Positions 55,015-63,273 of a DNA stretch of 64,000 bases are shown here, one piece after another. The DNA is from CAWCAW01 sp963793645 (GTDB lineage Bacteria > Actinomycetota > Acidimicrobiia > Acidimicrobiales > UBA8190), in NCBI GenBank assembly GCA_963793645.1, contig CAWCAW010000006.1, positions 434,001 through 498,000 of the forward strand, read 5' to 3'. The notes below the pieces were generated by a model, which made no database searches, was not told the DNA's origin, and worked only from the letters and a program-made list of their open reading frames with translations. The stretch's first letter is position 1. Each line of letters opens with the position of its first letter. The translations under genes and the position numbers were made by a program.

Positions 55015-55283
55015 CATCAACGGTGCCGGTCCGCCAGCATCACGGTCGGCCGGCACGAACGGGGACGAGGTGGTCCCATGCTCGTGGCGGAAGGGCGGTC
55101 CCTTTCTTGTGGCGGGTGACAATCGGGCGCCTCTCACGGGAGATAAGAATGACAGGCCTACTGTCGGCAGACCTGAATCACTGACTCCGCCCAATGCCAT
55201 GGGGCTCCTCCCCTGGTCCACTCGTTCAGTTGCCTCTCAGCGAGTTCTTGATCTCCATTGCACCGCGCTGCTCCCTCGAGAAC

Positions 55284-55301
55284 TAGGGCCAAAGGGCACT
55301 C
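55284..55301. promoter_or_regulatory. DosR-like box 6
   Basis: TAGGGCC-AAAG-GGCACTC, 180 bases before gap. Before the IS21 insertion it would have lain about 175 bases from the divergent APH/AAA gene, so it may originally have served both. Between the IS end and gap I see no other feature. Confidence 0.5.
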
Positions 55302-55480
55302 AGGGGTACCGCGCAGCTAAAACGCAGGAATAGAGCCATGCCTCTGCGGGTGGGCAGATCCCCGCAATAGGACCTTCTTCCCTGGCCAGAAGGGAGGCGC
55401 GGCGCGAAGTTGAAGTAGTCGATCCCTCAGGCTTCCGATGGGGACGTCAGCTATCGAGGTTCGGAGCCTAAGGAGAGTGC

Positions 55481-56563
55481 ATGCCTGTCAGAGTGGCTAT
55501 CAACGGATTCGGTCGAACGGGGAGAGCCTTCTTTCGTGCCGCTCGGCGCTCCCAACTCGACATCGATGTCGTGGCAGTGAACGACATTGGAACCCCTGAT
55601 CAAGCAGTCCACCTCTTGGCCAGGGACTCTGTATTCGGGCGCCTTGGGGACAAAGTGGTACTCGAGGGAGATTCGATGGTCGTGGGAAACAGCAAGGTGC
55701 GCATGTTGGCTGAACGAAACGTGCATGCGCTGCCTTGGGCAGATCTTGGAATCGATGTTGCGGTGGAGTCAACGGGACGATTCTCGGCTCGCGATCAAGC
55801 CAGCGGCCATCTTGATGCGGGAGCATCAAGGGTGGTGGTCTCGGCACCGTCGAAGGGAGCCGACGCCACCTTCGTCATGGGAGTCAACGACCACGAGTTC
55901 GACCCAGCACGCCACGTCGTGATCTCCAACGCCTCGTGCACGACAAACTGTCTGGCTGTCATGGCACGTGTCCTCGATGATGCGTTCGGCATAGAGGAGG
56001 GCTTCATGACAACGGTTCATGCTTACACTGGCGACCAACGTCTCGTCGACGGCCAACACAGTGACCCTCGTCGAGCCAGGGCAGCGGCCATCAACATTGT
56101 GCCCACCACGACCGGGGCGGCTCGAGCAACCGGATTGGTCATGCCGACCATGGAGGGTCGCCTTGATGGGTTGGCGCTGCGCGTCCCTGTACCCGATGGC
56201 TCGCTCACAGACTTGGTGGTCAACCTGTGCGCCGAGGTAACCGCCGACGACGTGCGGACGGTCTACCGAGAGCGTGCCCGGACCGGGGCTCTCGTCGGCC
56301 GTCTAGAGTACTCAGAGGAAGCCCTCGTATCGAGCGACATCATCGGATCGCCAGCCTCGTGTGTTTTCGACGCCGAGTTAACCATGGCACGGGGTCGCCT
56401 CGTGAAAGTTATCGGCTGGTACGACAACGAGTGGGGGTATGCGAACCGTCTTGTCGAGCTCGTGGAGCTCGTCGGCTCAGCCGACCGGCCGTATATCGAG
56501 CGGCTCAAGCAGTTATCTTCGCTCCACGCTGAACGGGGCGCTGTCGACGATGACAGGCGATGA
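55481..56563 (+). CDS. gap: Glyceraldehyde-3-phosphate dehydrogenase
   Basis: A 360-residue GAPDH. The NAD-binding start is VAINGFGRTGRAFFRAA, the catalytic motif SNASCTTNCLA, the catalytic His in TTVHAYTGDQ, and the C-terminal motif WYDNEWGYANRLVEL. It is slightly longer than housekeeping GapA and has a polar tail (HAERGAVDDDRR). Not being beside pgk/tpi, it is probably a second, condition-specific copy feeding lower glycolysis with the glyceraldehyde-3-P released by phosphoketolase. The start follows AAGGAGAG. Confidence 0.94.
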   Translation: MPVRVAINGFGRTGRAFFRAARRSQLDIDVVAVNDIGTPDQAVHLLARDSVFGRLGDKVVLEGDSMVVGNSKVRMLAERNVHALPWADLGIDVAVESTGRFSARDQASGHLDAGASRVVVSAPSKGADATFVMGVNDHEFDPARHVVISNASCTTNCLAVMARVLDDAFGIEEGFMTTVHAYTGDQRLVDGQHSDPRRARAAAINIVPTTTGAARATGLVMPTMEGRLDGLALRVPVPDGSLTDLVVNLCAEVTADDVRTVYRERARTGALVGRLEYSEEALVSSDIIGSPASCVFDAELTMARGRLVKVIGWYDNEWGYANRLVELVELVGSADRPYIERLKQLSSLHAERGAVDDDRR

Positions 56564-57076
56564 GATTGGCGAGAATCAGCAGTCCGTCCTTCTGCTCCGA
56601 CAGGATCTGGCGATCCTTGCCAAAGCGATCAAGGACATCGGCGAGGTTGTCCACAATCTCGTCAACGGAGTAGCGACGTCTGGGCCGACCGCATGGGATG
56701 CAAGCCAAAGGGCAGAAGGGGTTTGGCGGGAAACTCGATGAATGCGCTCGCTCCCTACGATGCGCAGCAGGATGCAGCGCGCCAAAAGATTGTTTGACCG
56801 CTCACCGAGCTGGACGCGAAAGAACCATAATGTGGCTGCGCTGCGGGCTACTCACGAGTTCCGTGGTCGTCATTGCAAGCTCCAATGGTCGTCATTGCAA
56901 GCTCCAATGGTCGTCCGATGTCCGTAGTCAGATCGCCACTGGTTCGCACGACGGTTCGAGTGGAGCTCCTCGTCCTTCCTGAGGTATCAGGCGCAAAGAG
57001 ACTGGGGTCGCATTGCAATCACCAGCGGGAACCGTCGGACTAGGGTGCCTCGATTCAGAGATTTCACCTCAGCTGG
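56564..57076. other. Intergenic region with a short tandem repeat
   Basis: A 63-codon frame from the ATG at 56550 to 56741 (MTGDEIGENQQSVLLLRQDL...) overlaps the end of gap, and a 67-codon frame lies opposite it; neither has a convincing ribosome site, so I do not call either a gene. At 56864-56915 a 22-base unit beginning TGGTCGTCATTGC occurs twice in tandem, followed by eight bases of a third copy. Confidence 0.45.
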
Positions 57077-58966
57077 TCAGATCGATGGATCGGCGTCACC
57101 AGCCTTCAAAGCGGTCGAGGTCCGCGGGGCCGGCGGCGTCGGACCGACGTTGGCTCCGGAACGGTTCCAATCCCGCCAGATGAGCCGGTGAACCGGAAGC
57201 AGCCGGGGTATGTCCCGGAGACCCGGAATGAACGGCACTGCGAGAAGGAGCAACGTAGCTGCGCCGGTGAGGTAGACGGCGATCAGGTCGACATTGGCCG
57301 AGTTGTCGAAGCCCGGAACCTGGTACCACAAGGTATAGAGCCAAAGCCAGGGCTGGCCCGGGTAGCTGCCGGTTTCGTTCATAACTCCCCACTGCGCGCC
57401 AGTCAGGTGATCAGTTGTTGCCACATTGGAGAAGTACTGACCATCTTCGAGGAAGAGCAGTGGCTTGGTGAAGTCGGTACCAAAGAAGGTGTGGTTGGCG
57501 ATGAGATCCGCATCAAGCGCTCCGCTGCGCGCCAATGTGAACTCCGTCGCGACCAGAGTGGGAATGGGTCCATCGCTGGCAGACGGCACCATGACCGTAC
57601 CGTCCCGAAACGAAATCTTTGTCACAGCTTTGGCGTAGGCGTTGTTCCAAGACGTCTGGGTTGAGACCGATGCGCCGCTGTAGCGCGCAAGGGCTGCAGC
57701 GAGGCGCGGATCAGCCGGGGCGACCTTCTCCAGCGGGGAAAGGACGAATGTCTGAGCCGCGTTGATGGGGTTGCGTACCCCGACGATGGTCTCGGGTGAG
57801 AACAGCAACCGCTGCGAGCTGCCGTTTGCGCTGTTGTAGGGCGGCCCATAGGTAGCAGTCTCACTGGTGCCGGCGAGTTCGCTCGCTGCAGTGGCCACGA
57901 AGTCCGCAGGGGCGACCTTGGCCCAGGTGGAGACGGTGACGGGGGGGACGTCGGGGGACGACAGCAGTCCTGCCAACGCAACCACCAGGACCACGGCGAT
58001 TACGGTGGCGATGGCCGCTTCCTTGAGGATGTCGTAGCGGCGGGTCGGGCCTCGCCACTCGGCCGTGTCGGACGCAGCGGCAGCCCGCAGCGCGGCTCGC
58101 CCTCGGATGCGACGAGCAGGCAGGGGGTGGACGACACCACGCACCCGTACGGCGAGGATGTGCGCGCCAACGACGGCGACTAGGACCAGTGGGATCAACA
58201 CGATGTGCCACATCAGCATCTGGCCGAAGTTCAAGACGTTGAAAAAGGATCCGACACCAACCGCATCGAAGGCGTCCTTGCCGCTCGTGGCGATCCACTG
58301 GGAGTCGAAGTTCTGTTGGGACAGATACCCCGTGAAACACTCCACGATCGCAGCCAGGAAGGCTACGACACCGGTTATCCAGGTCAGGGCCCTGCGACCG
58401 CGCCACGCGGCCATCCAGAACTTCCCCCAGAGGTGGATGACCAAGAAGGCCATGAACGCCTCGACACTCCACAGATGAAGGCTGTTGAAGAAGTGTCCGA
58501 CGGGATTGGTGTGCCACCAGTCAGGGCCGCCCACGGCAATAAGGAATCCCGAGACGATAACGACGCCCAAGGTGGCCAGGCTTGCCACCCCGAATACGTA
58601 GATCCACGACGCCACATAGGCGGGTTGACGGTCGGGTAGCAGCTTCCCCGGTGGGAGTAGGTGGAGAACACGACGCCGTAGACGTGCGGTCCACATCGCA
58701 GCATCGGCGTCGACCCCAACGTCCGAAGATGGAAGGGATAAGTCAGTGGCCGATTTCCCCGCAAGTCCTTCGGAATCATCCTCCGACTCCTCGGGCCGGT
58801 TCCGGCCAGAGTGACCAGGAAACGGGATGAGCAAGGCAGCACCGAATATCACCACCATCACTGCGATGAGAACGAGGTTGGCTTCAGATACCGTGAAGAT
58901 CGACCAGTGAAGGTACCGTCCGGGACTGCTCAGGTTCACTGCTGCAATTGCCATACCTGTCGACAC
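57077..58966 (-). CDS. Stand-alone cytochrome b with large extra domain
   Basis: A 629-residue membrane protein. One N-terminal helix (LVLIAVMVVIFGAALLIPF) and a charged linker precede a cytochrome b N-domain. That domain has two His pairs 14 residues apart: in HLWSVEAFMAFLVIHLWG and from MLMWHIVLIP to VVGAHILAV, as in bc1/b6f-type diheme cytochromes. After another helix (VIAVVLVVALAGLL) comes a roughly 200-residue external region, then a final helix. No Rieske protein, cytochrome c1 or oxidase is encoded nearby. It may link quinones to an unknown partner. The start is GTG 58966, or ATG 58954. Confidence 0.85.
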   Translation of the reverse strand: MSTGMAIAAVNLSSPGRYLHWSIFTVSEANLVLIAVMVVIFGAALLIPFPGHSGRNRPEESEDDSEGLAGKSATDLSLPSSDVGVDADAAMWTARLRRRVLHLLPPGKLLPDRQPAYVASWIYVFGVASLATLGVVIVSGFLIAVGGPDWWHTNPVGHFFNSLHLWSVEAFMAFLVIHLWGKFWMAAWRGRRALTWITGVVAFLAAIVECFTGYLSQQNFDSQWIATSGKDAFDAVGVGSFFNVLNFGQMLMWHIVLIPLVLVAVVGAHILAVRVRGVVHPLPARRIRGRAALRAAAASDTAEWRGPTRRYDILKEAAIATVIAVVLVVALAGLLSSPDVPPVTVSTWAKVAPADFVATAASELAGTSETATYGPPYNSANGSSQRLLFSPETIVGVRNPINAAQTFVLSPLEKVAPADPRLAAALARYSGASVSTQTSWNNAYAKAVTKISFRDGTVMVPSASDGPIPTLVATEFTLARSGALDADLIANHTFFGTDFTKPLLFLEDGQYFSNVATTDHLTGAQWGVMNETGSYPGQPWLWLYTLWYQVPGFDNSANVDLIAVYLTGAATLLLLAVPFIPGLRDIPRLLPVHRLIWRDWNRSGANVGPTPPAPRTSTALKAGDADPSI

Positions 58967-59019
58967 CGTAGAGCCTTCCTTGCCGTAGTGCGGGCCTTTG
59001 AGAGGGACAGAGTCGTTCG

Positions 59020-60462
59020 CTATACAACTACCCCGGACTCAGGCTCGAGAATCTGAGTACGAGAGGAAGCTTCCTTTACGAGTTCAGCCAAGGCGCCGGG
59101 GATTGCGTCGGCAAGTTCCCATACGTGTGGTACCAGTTCCGGACAGGACACGATGCCGAATCCCACTCGGTCTTCATCCGATAGAACCGTCACATTGAGT
59201 CCCGCGCCATCAGTTATTGGACCCAACGGGAAGATGCCAACCAACCGCGCTCCCGCGCAATAGAGAGGTACTGGCGGCCCAGGCACGTTGGAGAGGATCA
59301 GGTTGTACACAACCCGGTGGTGGTCGGCGAGGTGCAGACCTGAATACAGCCGTGACCCAAGGGCGAAGGCGTTGAGCCAGAAGTGCTGAGCCCATTGCAC
59401 GAGGATGTCAGCACCCACCAAACGATAGAGCTCCTTTGCTTTGATGTTGGCAGCTGCGACAATCCGGAGTCTCTCTACCGGATCCTCGACGTTTGTCGCG
59501 AGGGTGGCGAACATCACCGACACCTGGGTGGCGCCATCCGAATCACCCATTTGGTCGTGAACCGAAACCGGTTCGGCGGCGATGAGCGATGTTTCGGGCA
59601 ATTCGTCATGGTCTTCGAGGTAACACCGAAGTGCACCTCCCATGATGGCGGTTACGACATCATTTACTGTCACCCCGAACGCTGCTTTCACTGCCTTGAC
59701 GTCGTCCAAGGAGACGTCCGTGAAGGCGACACAACGTTCCGATGTCACTGACGCGTTGAATGAGGTGCGTGGCGCCATGAAGGGCTTGGCCATTGGGGAC
59801 CGGCGGTCAGCTTTGCGTGCTAGCCGAAATATTGTGCTGCCGAGGCGGAATGCTGTTTTGGGAAGGATCGTAAAGATGTCCAGCGGTTCGGCGAGTCGCT
59901 GCAACAGGATTCGTCCGAGCAGCTCGAGTGGCGGAGGCGGGTCTTGAGCCTCGAACTCTTCGGGCTTCGATCGTAAAGGCGGCTCCGGCTGCAGATCGAA
60001 GAAATGCCCCAGCAGGTTGGCTCCCGATACGCCGTCGATCGTTGAGTGGCGCATCTTTACGACGATTGCGAGGCGTCCATCGGCCACACCTTCAATGACC
60101 CAGACCTCCCAAAGGGGATGGTTGCGATCCAATGGATGGCTCGCAATCGTGCCCACAAGGTCGGCCAGGCGTCTCTCCCCTCCTGGAGGCGCCAGGTCCA
60201 CGTGAAAGAGGTGTCGACCTAGATCAAATTCACTGTCATCGACCCAGAAAGGACGTCCCAGGTTGAAGGGTACCGTGGCAAGTCTGTGGCGCATGGCCGG
60301 TACTTCCGACAGGCGCTCGATCAGCATCGAGCGAATCCGCTCAAACGAGTAGCCGTTTGGCATGGTCGACGTGTCGAGAACTAAGAGCCCACAGACATGC
60401 ATGTGCATCGTGGGCGTTTCACAATAGAGAAACGCAGCATCAAGTCCAGTCAGTTGCTCCAT
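59020..60462 (-). CDS. WS/DGAT-family wax ester/triacylglycerol synthase
   Basis: A 480-residue acyltransferase that forms triacylglycerol or wax esters from acyl-CoA. The N-terminus MEQLTGLDAAFLYCETPTMHMHV is typical, followed by HPLDRNHPLWEVWVIEG and the active-site motif, here RHSTIDG where the family has HHxxxDG: the first His is Arg, the catalytic second His and Asp remain. The C-terminal ILSNVPGPPVPLYCAGARL and ITDGAGLNVTVLS blocks are intact. I chose ATG 60462 (GGAG nine bases before) over GTG 60471. In M. tuberculosis tgs1 is a DosR target that stores lipid in dormancy. Confidence 0.92.
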   Translation of the reverse strand: MEQLTGLDAAFLYCETPTMHMHVCGLLVLDTSTMPNGYSFERIRSMLIERLSEVPAMRHRLATVPFNLGRPFWVDDSEFDLGRHLFHVDLAPPGGERRLADLVGTIASHPLDRNHPLWEVWVIEGVADGRLAIVVKMRHSTIDGVSGANLLGHFFDLQPEPPLRSKPEEFEAQDPPPPLELLGRILLQRLAEPLDIFTILPKTAFRLGSTIFRLARKADRRSPMAKPFMAPRTSFNASVTSERCVAFTDVSLDDVKAVKAAFGVTVNDVVTAIMGGALRCYLEDHDELPETSLIAAEPVSVHDQMGDSDGATQVSVMFATLATNVEDPVERLRIVAAANIKAKELYRLVGADILVQWAQHFWLNAFALGSRLYSGLHLADHHRVVYNLILSNVPGPPVPLYCAGARLVGIFPLGPITDGAGLNVTVLSDEDRVGFGIVSCPELVPHVWELADAIPGALAELVKEASSRTQILEPESGVVV

Positions 60463-60703
60463 GGTGATCACTCCGTTCAGATACCTTTGATCGCCTGGCG
60501 AGGCGTTCCACGTTCAGAACGTTGGCGACTCATCTCTACAATTTGGGCTCGCTTATGGCTCGCCACCAACTTTGGTTGTCCCACATGCCCATCATCCGAG
60601 TTGGCGAGTCTTGTCGCGATGTGCCGTTTGGCCGTACCGACAAGTCGCTGTAACCCATTCTCCATTTCCTATGATCAGCGTGCCTTGCAGCCCTCAGGTG
60701 CGA

Positions 60704-60721
60704 CAGTGCCGAAGGTCCTCC
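60704..60721. promoter_or_regulatory. DosR-like box 7
   Basis: CAGTGCC-GAAG-GTCCTCC, almost the same as box 2. It lies between the divergent WS/DGAT gene (242 bases) and the ferritin-like gene (195 bases). Nothing else in 60463-60915 is recognised. Confidence 0.5.
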
Positions 60722-60915
60722 TAACGGCAATCATTCGCTTCACCTCGAAGGGATTGTGAGCCGCATCCATCACGCGAGACGAGCTCCACCAGGCCTGTTG
60801 TAGGCACATGCGATTTCGGGGTGGTCGGCCGTGCCTTCGAGACAAGGGGCTACCAGCGGGCGATATAGGACGTTCGACCCTGTCGCATTGGCAACCGACG
60901 GTCAAGAATTGGCCT

Positions 60916-61407
60916 ATGGAATCAACTTTCGACACAGCCCTTGATGGACTCGACAAAGTGGGGGCCAGCGTCATCGAGCGCAAACTCGTTGGAATGATGG
61001 CGCAGCACGGTGAGCAAGAGGGTGCACTGCTCAAGCACTATCAGCGCTTTACCGAGACAGCCGGATCACCTGCCGTGCAGTATCTGGTGAGCCTCATCGT
61101 GGACGAAGAGCAGAAGCACCATCGCATGCTTGTCGAAATGGCAAATGCCATTGCATGGGGTGGGTACTGCCCGACTAACGCAACGCCAGATATTTTCCAC
61201 AGAGAGGTCCCCGAAAGCCCCCTGAGTCGAGAGACTCAAGAGCTCCTTGCGGCAGAAGAGAGGGATCAGTCTGAGCTACGTCGGTTGTCCAATGAGCTTG
61301 AGCCGTATCAACACACGACGATGTGGAGACTTCTCGTCGATCTTATGCTTCTCGACACGAACAAACATACGGCGATTCTCCGGTTCATCTCGAAGTACCT
61401 CACGTGA
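60916..61407 (+). CDS. Ferritin-like diiron protein
   Basis: A 163-residue all-helical protein. Carboxylate/His ligands of a diiron four-helix bundle can be placed: Glu in QHGEQEGALL, ExxH in DEEQKHHRML, Glu in LLAAEERDQSEL and DxxH in LDTNKHTAIL. It resembles rubrerythrin/ferritin-like domains without a rubredoxin part. Possible roles are iron storage or peroxide reduction. The ATG 60916 was chosen because upstream in-frame residues are not helical. A DosR-like box lies upstream. Confidence 0.75.
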   Translation: MESTFDTALDGLDKVGASVIERKLVGMMAQHGEQEGALLKHYQRFTETAGSPAVQYLVSLIVDEEQKHHRMLVEMANAIAWGGYCPTNATPDIFHREVPESPLSRETQELLAAEERDQSELRRLSNELEPYQHTTMWRLLVDLMLLDTNKHTAILRFISKYLT

Positions 61408-61748
61408 CGCGGTAGAAGGACGCGAGAAGTCACGAACTTCGGACTAAAGGGCGCTTGCTTCGCCTCGGAGTCAGTCGTTATCAAATCGTCGACCGTCAGA
61501 CCCGTTTCGTCCTACGCCAGACGTACGCTGCCAAGTAGGCGACGAGGGAGAGCTCGGAATCGAGATCCCATCTGTCCATGGACACGGAGACGGCACTTGT
61601 TTTAGTTTACTGCGGCCGAACATAGGAGGCCGAGATGGACCGTCCGGACGAGATCGAGCGCGCTATGCGGTCCAGCGGTCCACCGGCCGATCAAGCGACG
61701 CCCCGGCCTACGCCGTGAGCGGCGCGTCAATATCCTCCATTGGCCGGC

Positions 61749-61849
61749 TGTCAGCCGTCACGTAATTCCCTCACTTTGGCGTCTCTCCGTCACGTAATTC
61801 CCTCTCCCGCCGTCACGTAATTCCCTGGGGCTCCGTCACGGAATTCCCT
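61749..61849. repeat. Four short repeats, probable IS21-type end remnant
   Basis: CCGTCACGTAATTCCCT occurs at 61755, 61787 and 61810, and with one change at 61833, spaced 32, 23 and 23 bases. The block begins TGTCAGCCGTCACG, like the left end of the IS21 element at 52488. IS21 elements carry multiple terminal repeats like these. No istA/istB follows; the next element is an unrelated IS. The rest of 61408-61748 holds no gene that I can support. Confidence 0.65.
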
Positions 61850-61899
61850 GGGGCGGCGGTGGGTGGGGATCCCTCGCTCCGGTCTGCAGTCCGAGAACC

Positions 61900-63206
61900 T
61901 GAAGGGTCCAAGAATTCGACGAGGAACGTCCTGCGCAACTTCCTAGGAGGAACAGCTGGCGGTGAGGGACGGGGGCTGCCTTGCCGAGAAGCGAGCGATA
62001 CGCGGTCGCCGGTCGAGCGCGGAGCGCTCGGCTCAAGAGGCGGAGCGTTGCCTTCGAGGTTGCCCGCCGTGACTTGGGGTCAGGCGGCGCGATCGTACTC
62101 GTGGACGATGCCGCCGAGGACGTCGTGGCGAGTGATCGCGCCGCCATCGCGGCCACTGACCGGTTGGGCGATTGGCTGGGCGAGGTGCAGGCCGCGGTGT
62201 GGTCTCGCCTGGTTGTAGTGACGGACGTACTCGTCGAGCACCGATTGGAGATGTCGTCGTGAGATGACAAGGAGATGGTCGAGGCATTCATGGCGGACGG
62301 TGCGTACGAACCGTTCCGCGTACGCGTTTGCACGAGGCGAACGCACCGGGGTGCGGATGATCTCGACGCCGATCGAGGCGAACACCGAGTCAAAGCTGGC
62401 GGTGAACTTAGTGTCTCTGTCGCGAATGAGGAACCGGAAGCGCCGGCCTGCTTCTTCGAGATCGGCGGCGAAGTTGCGGGCGACCTGGGTCACCCATGGG
62501 CCATTCGGGCTGGTAGTGACACCGAGGACGTGGACGACACGTCGCTCCAGCTCGATCACGAACAGCACGTAGTACCGGCGGAGCAACACAGTGTCGACGT
62601 GGAAGAAGTCGGTGGCGACGATGCCTTTGGCCTGGGTGGAGAGGAACTCACTCCAAGTGGGACCCTCACGCCGGGGAGCCGGTGGGAGACCATGCCGACG
62701 CAGGACCGTTGCGACGCTCGTCTTCGACACCGTGACACCGAGCTTCTTGAGTTCGCCGACGATCCGGAGGTAGCCCCACCGGGGGTTCTCCCTCGCCAAG
62801 CGGCAGATCAACTCCATAGTCTCATTGGGAAGGGCTGGACGACCTGGTCGGCAGTGCGGGAAGGTCCAGCGCCTGCGGACCAGCGAGCGGTGCCAGCCGA
62901 GGATTGTCTGCGGCGTGACAAGGAACGACCCCCAAAGCTCTCGGGGTACGAGTCGGGCCAGCAGGGCGACGAGAGCACGGTCGGACCAGGTGAAACGCGG
63001 GCGGGTGACCTGGCGGCGGAGCACAGCCAGCTGGTGGCGCAGAACAAGGATCTCTGCATCCTTGGCCGCAGTATCCGACCAGTGAACGCGAAAGACCTCG
63101 AGCATGCGTCGGAACAAACGGTAGAGGAAGGACAGGGCCACGATGAGAGCCTCACCGAGGGTGTTCGAGCTGGTCAAACCCGGTCGGACGGTTTCTGGAC
63201 CCTTCA
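61900..63206 (-). mobile_element. Integrase-core IS, copy D (1.3 kb)
   Basis: Almost identical to copy C at 22012-23319, same orientation, 39.9 kb away; copy D lacks one base near its left end (CCTAGGAGG versus CCTAGGGAGG). Terminal TGAAGGGTCCA repeats are present. No target duplication is visible. The two copies bracket the dormancy-like island. Confidence 0.87.
62080..63141 (-). CDS. IS481/IS3-like integrase-core transposase (copy D)
   Basis: 353 residues from GTG 63141, intact. The same domains as copy C: RHQLAVLRRQVTRPRF, the HTH segment, rve core VATDFFHVDTV, RDRDTKFTASFDSVF and RTPVRSPRANAYAERF, ending VHEYDRAA. Differences from copy C are few, for example Q for P in the RHxLAVL motif, suggesting recent duplication. 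Confidence 0.9.
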   Translation of the reverse strand: MALSFLYRLFRRMLEVFRVHWSDTAAKDAEILVLRHQLAVLRRQVTRPRFTWSDRALVALLARLVPRELWGSFLVTPQTILGWHRSLVRRRWTFPHCRPGRPALPNETMELICRLARENPRWGYLRIVGELKKLGVTVSKTSVATVLRRHGLPPAPRREGPTWSEFLSTQAKGIVATDFFHVDTVLLRRYYVLFVIELERRVVHVLGVTTSPNGPWVTQVARNFAADLEEAGRRFRFLIRDRDTKFTASFDSVFASIGVEIIRTPVRSPRANAYAERFVRTVRHECLDHLLVISRRHLQSVLDEYVRHYNQARPHRGLHLAQPIAQPVSGRDGGAITRHDVLGGIVHEYDRAA

Positions 63207-63273
63207 GCACCGGGATCTCGACATTGATCCGGACTGCCGGAACCATCACGTCCCAGCCGAGGGGATCTGTGAA

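Larger units (their letters stand above)
52488..55121 (+). mobile_element. IS21-family element with 6-bp target duplication
   Basis: Ends are TGTCAGCCGCCACGAGGAAG (left) and, complement of right, TGTCACCCGCCACAAGAAAG. ATCGGG flanks both sides (52482-52487 and 55122-55127). Internal copies of ATGGGACCACC near each end are the multiple terminal repeats typical of IS21. It carries istA and istB. It inserted between the APH/AAA gene and gap, splitting their shared intergenic region. Confidence 0.92.

Noticed and set aside
58987..59010. Possible DosR-like box upstream of the cytochrome b gene (TAGTGCGGGCCTTTGAGAGG)
   Set aside because: The right half does not keep GTCC or GCCC at the required four-base spacing.
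60560..60582. CAACTTTGGTTG palindrome upstream of the WS/DGAT gene
   Set aside because: Palindromic, but the half sites lack the GG-C core of the other boxes.
61749..61849. Possible CRISPR array or iteron origin
   Set aside because: Only four 17-base repeats with short uneven spacing (32, 23, 23), no cas or rep gene, and the block begins with an IS21-type end.
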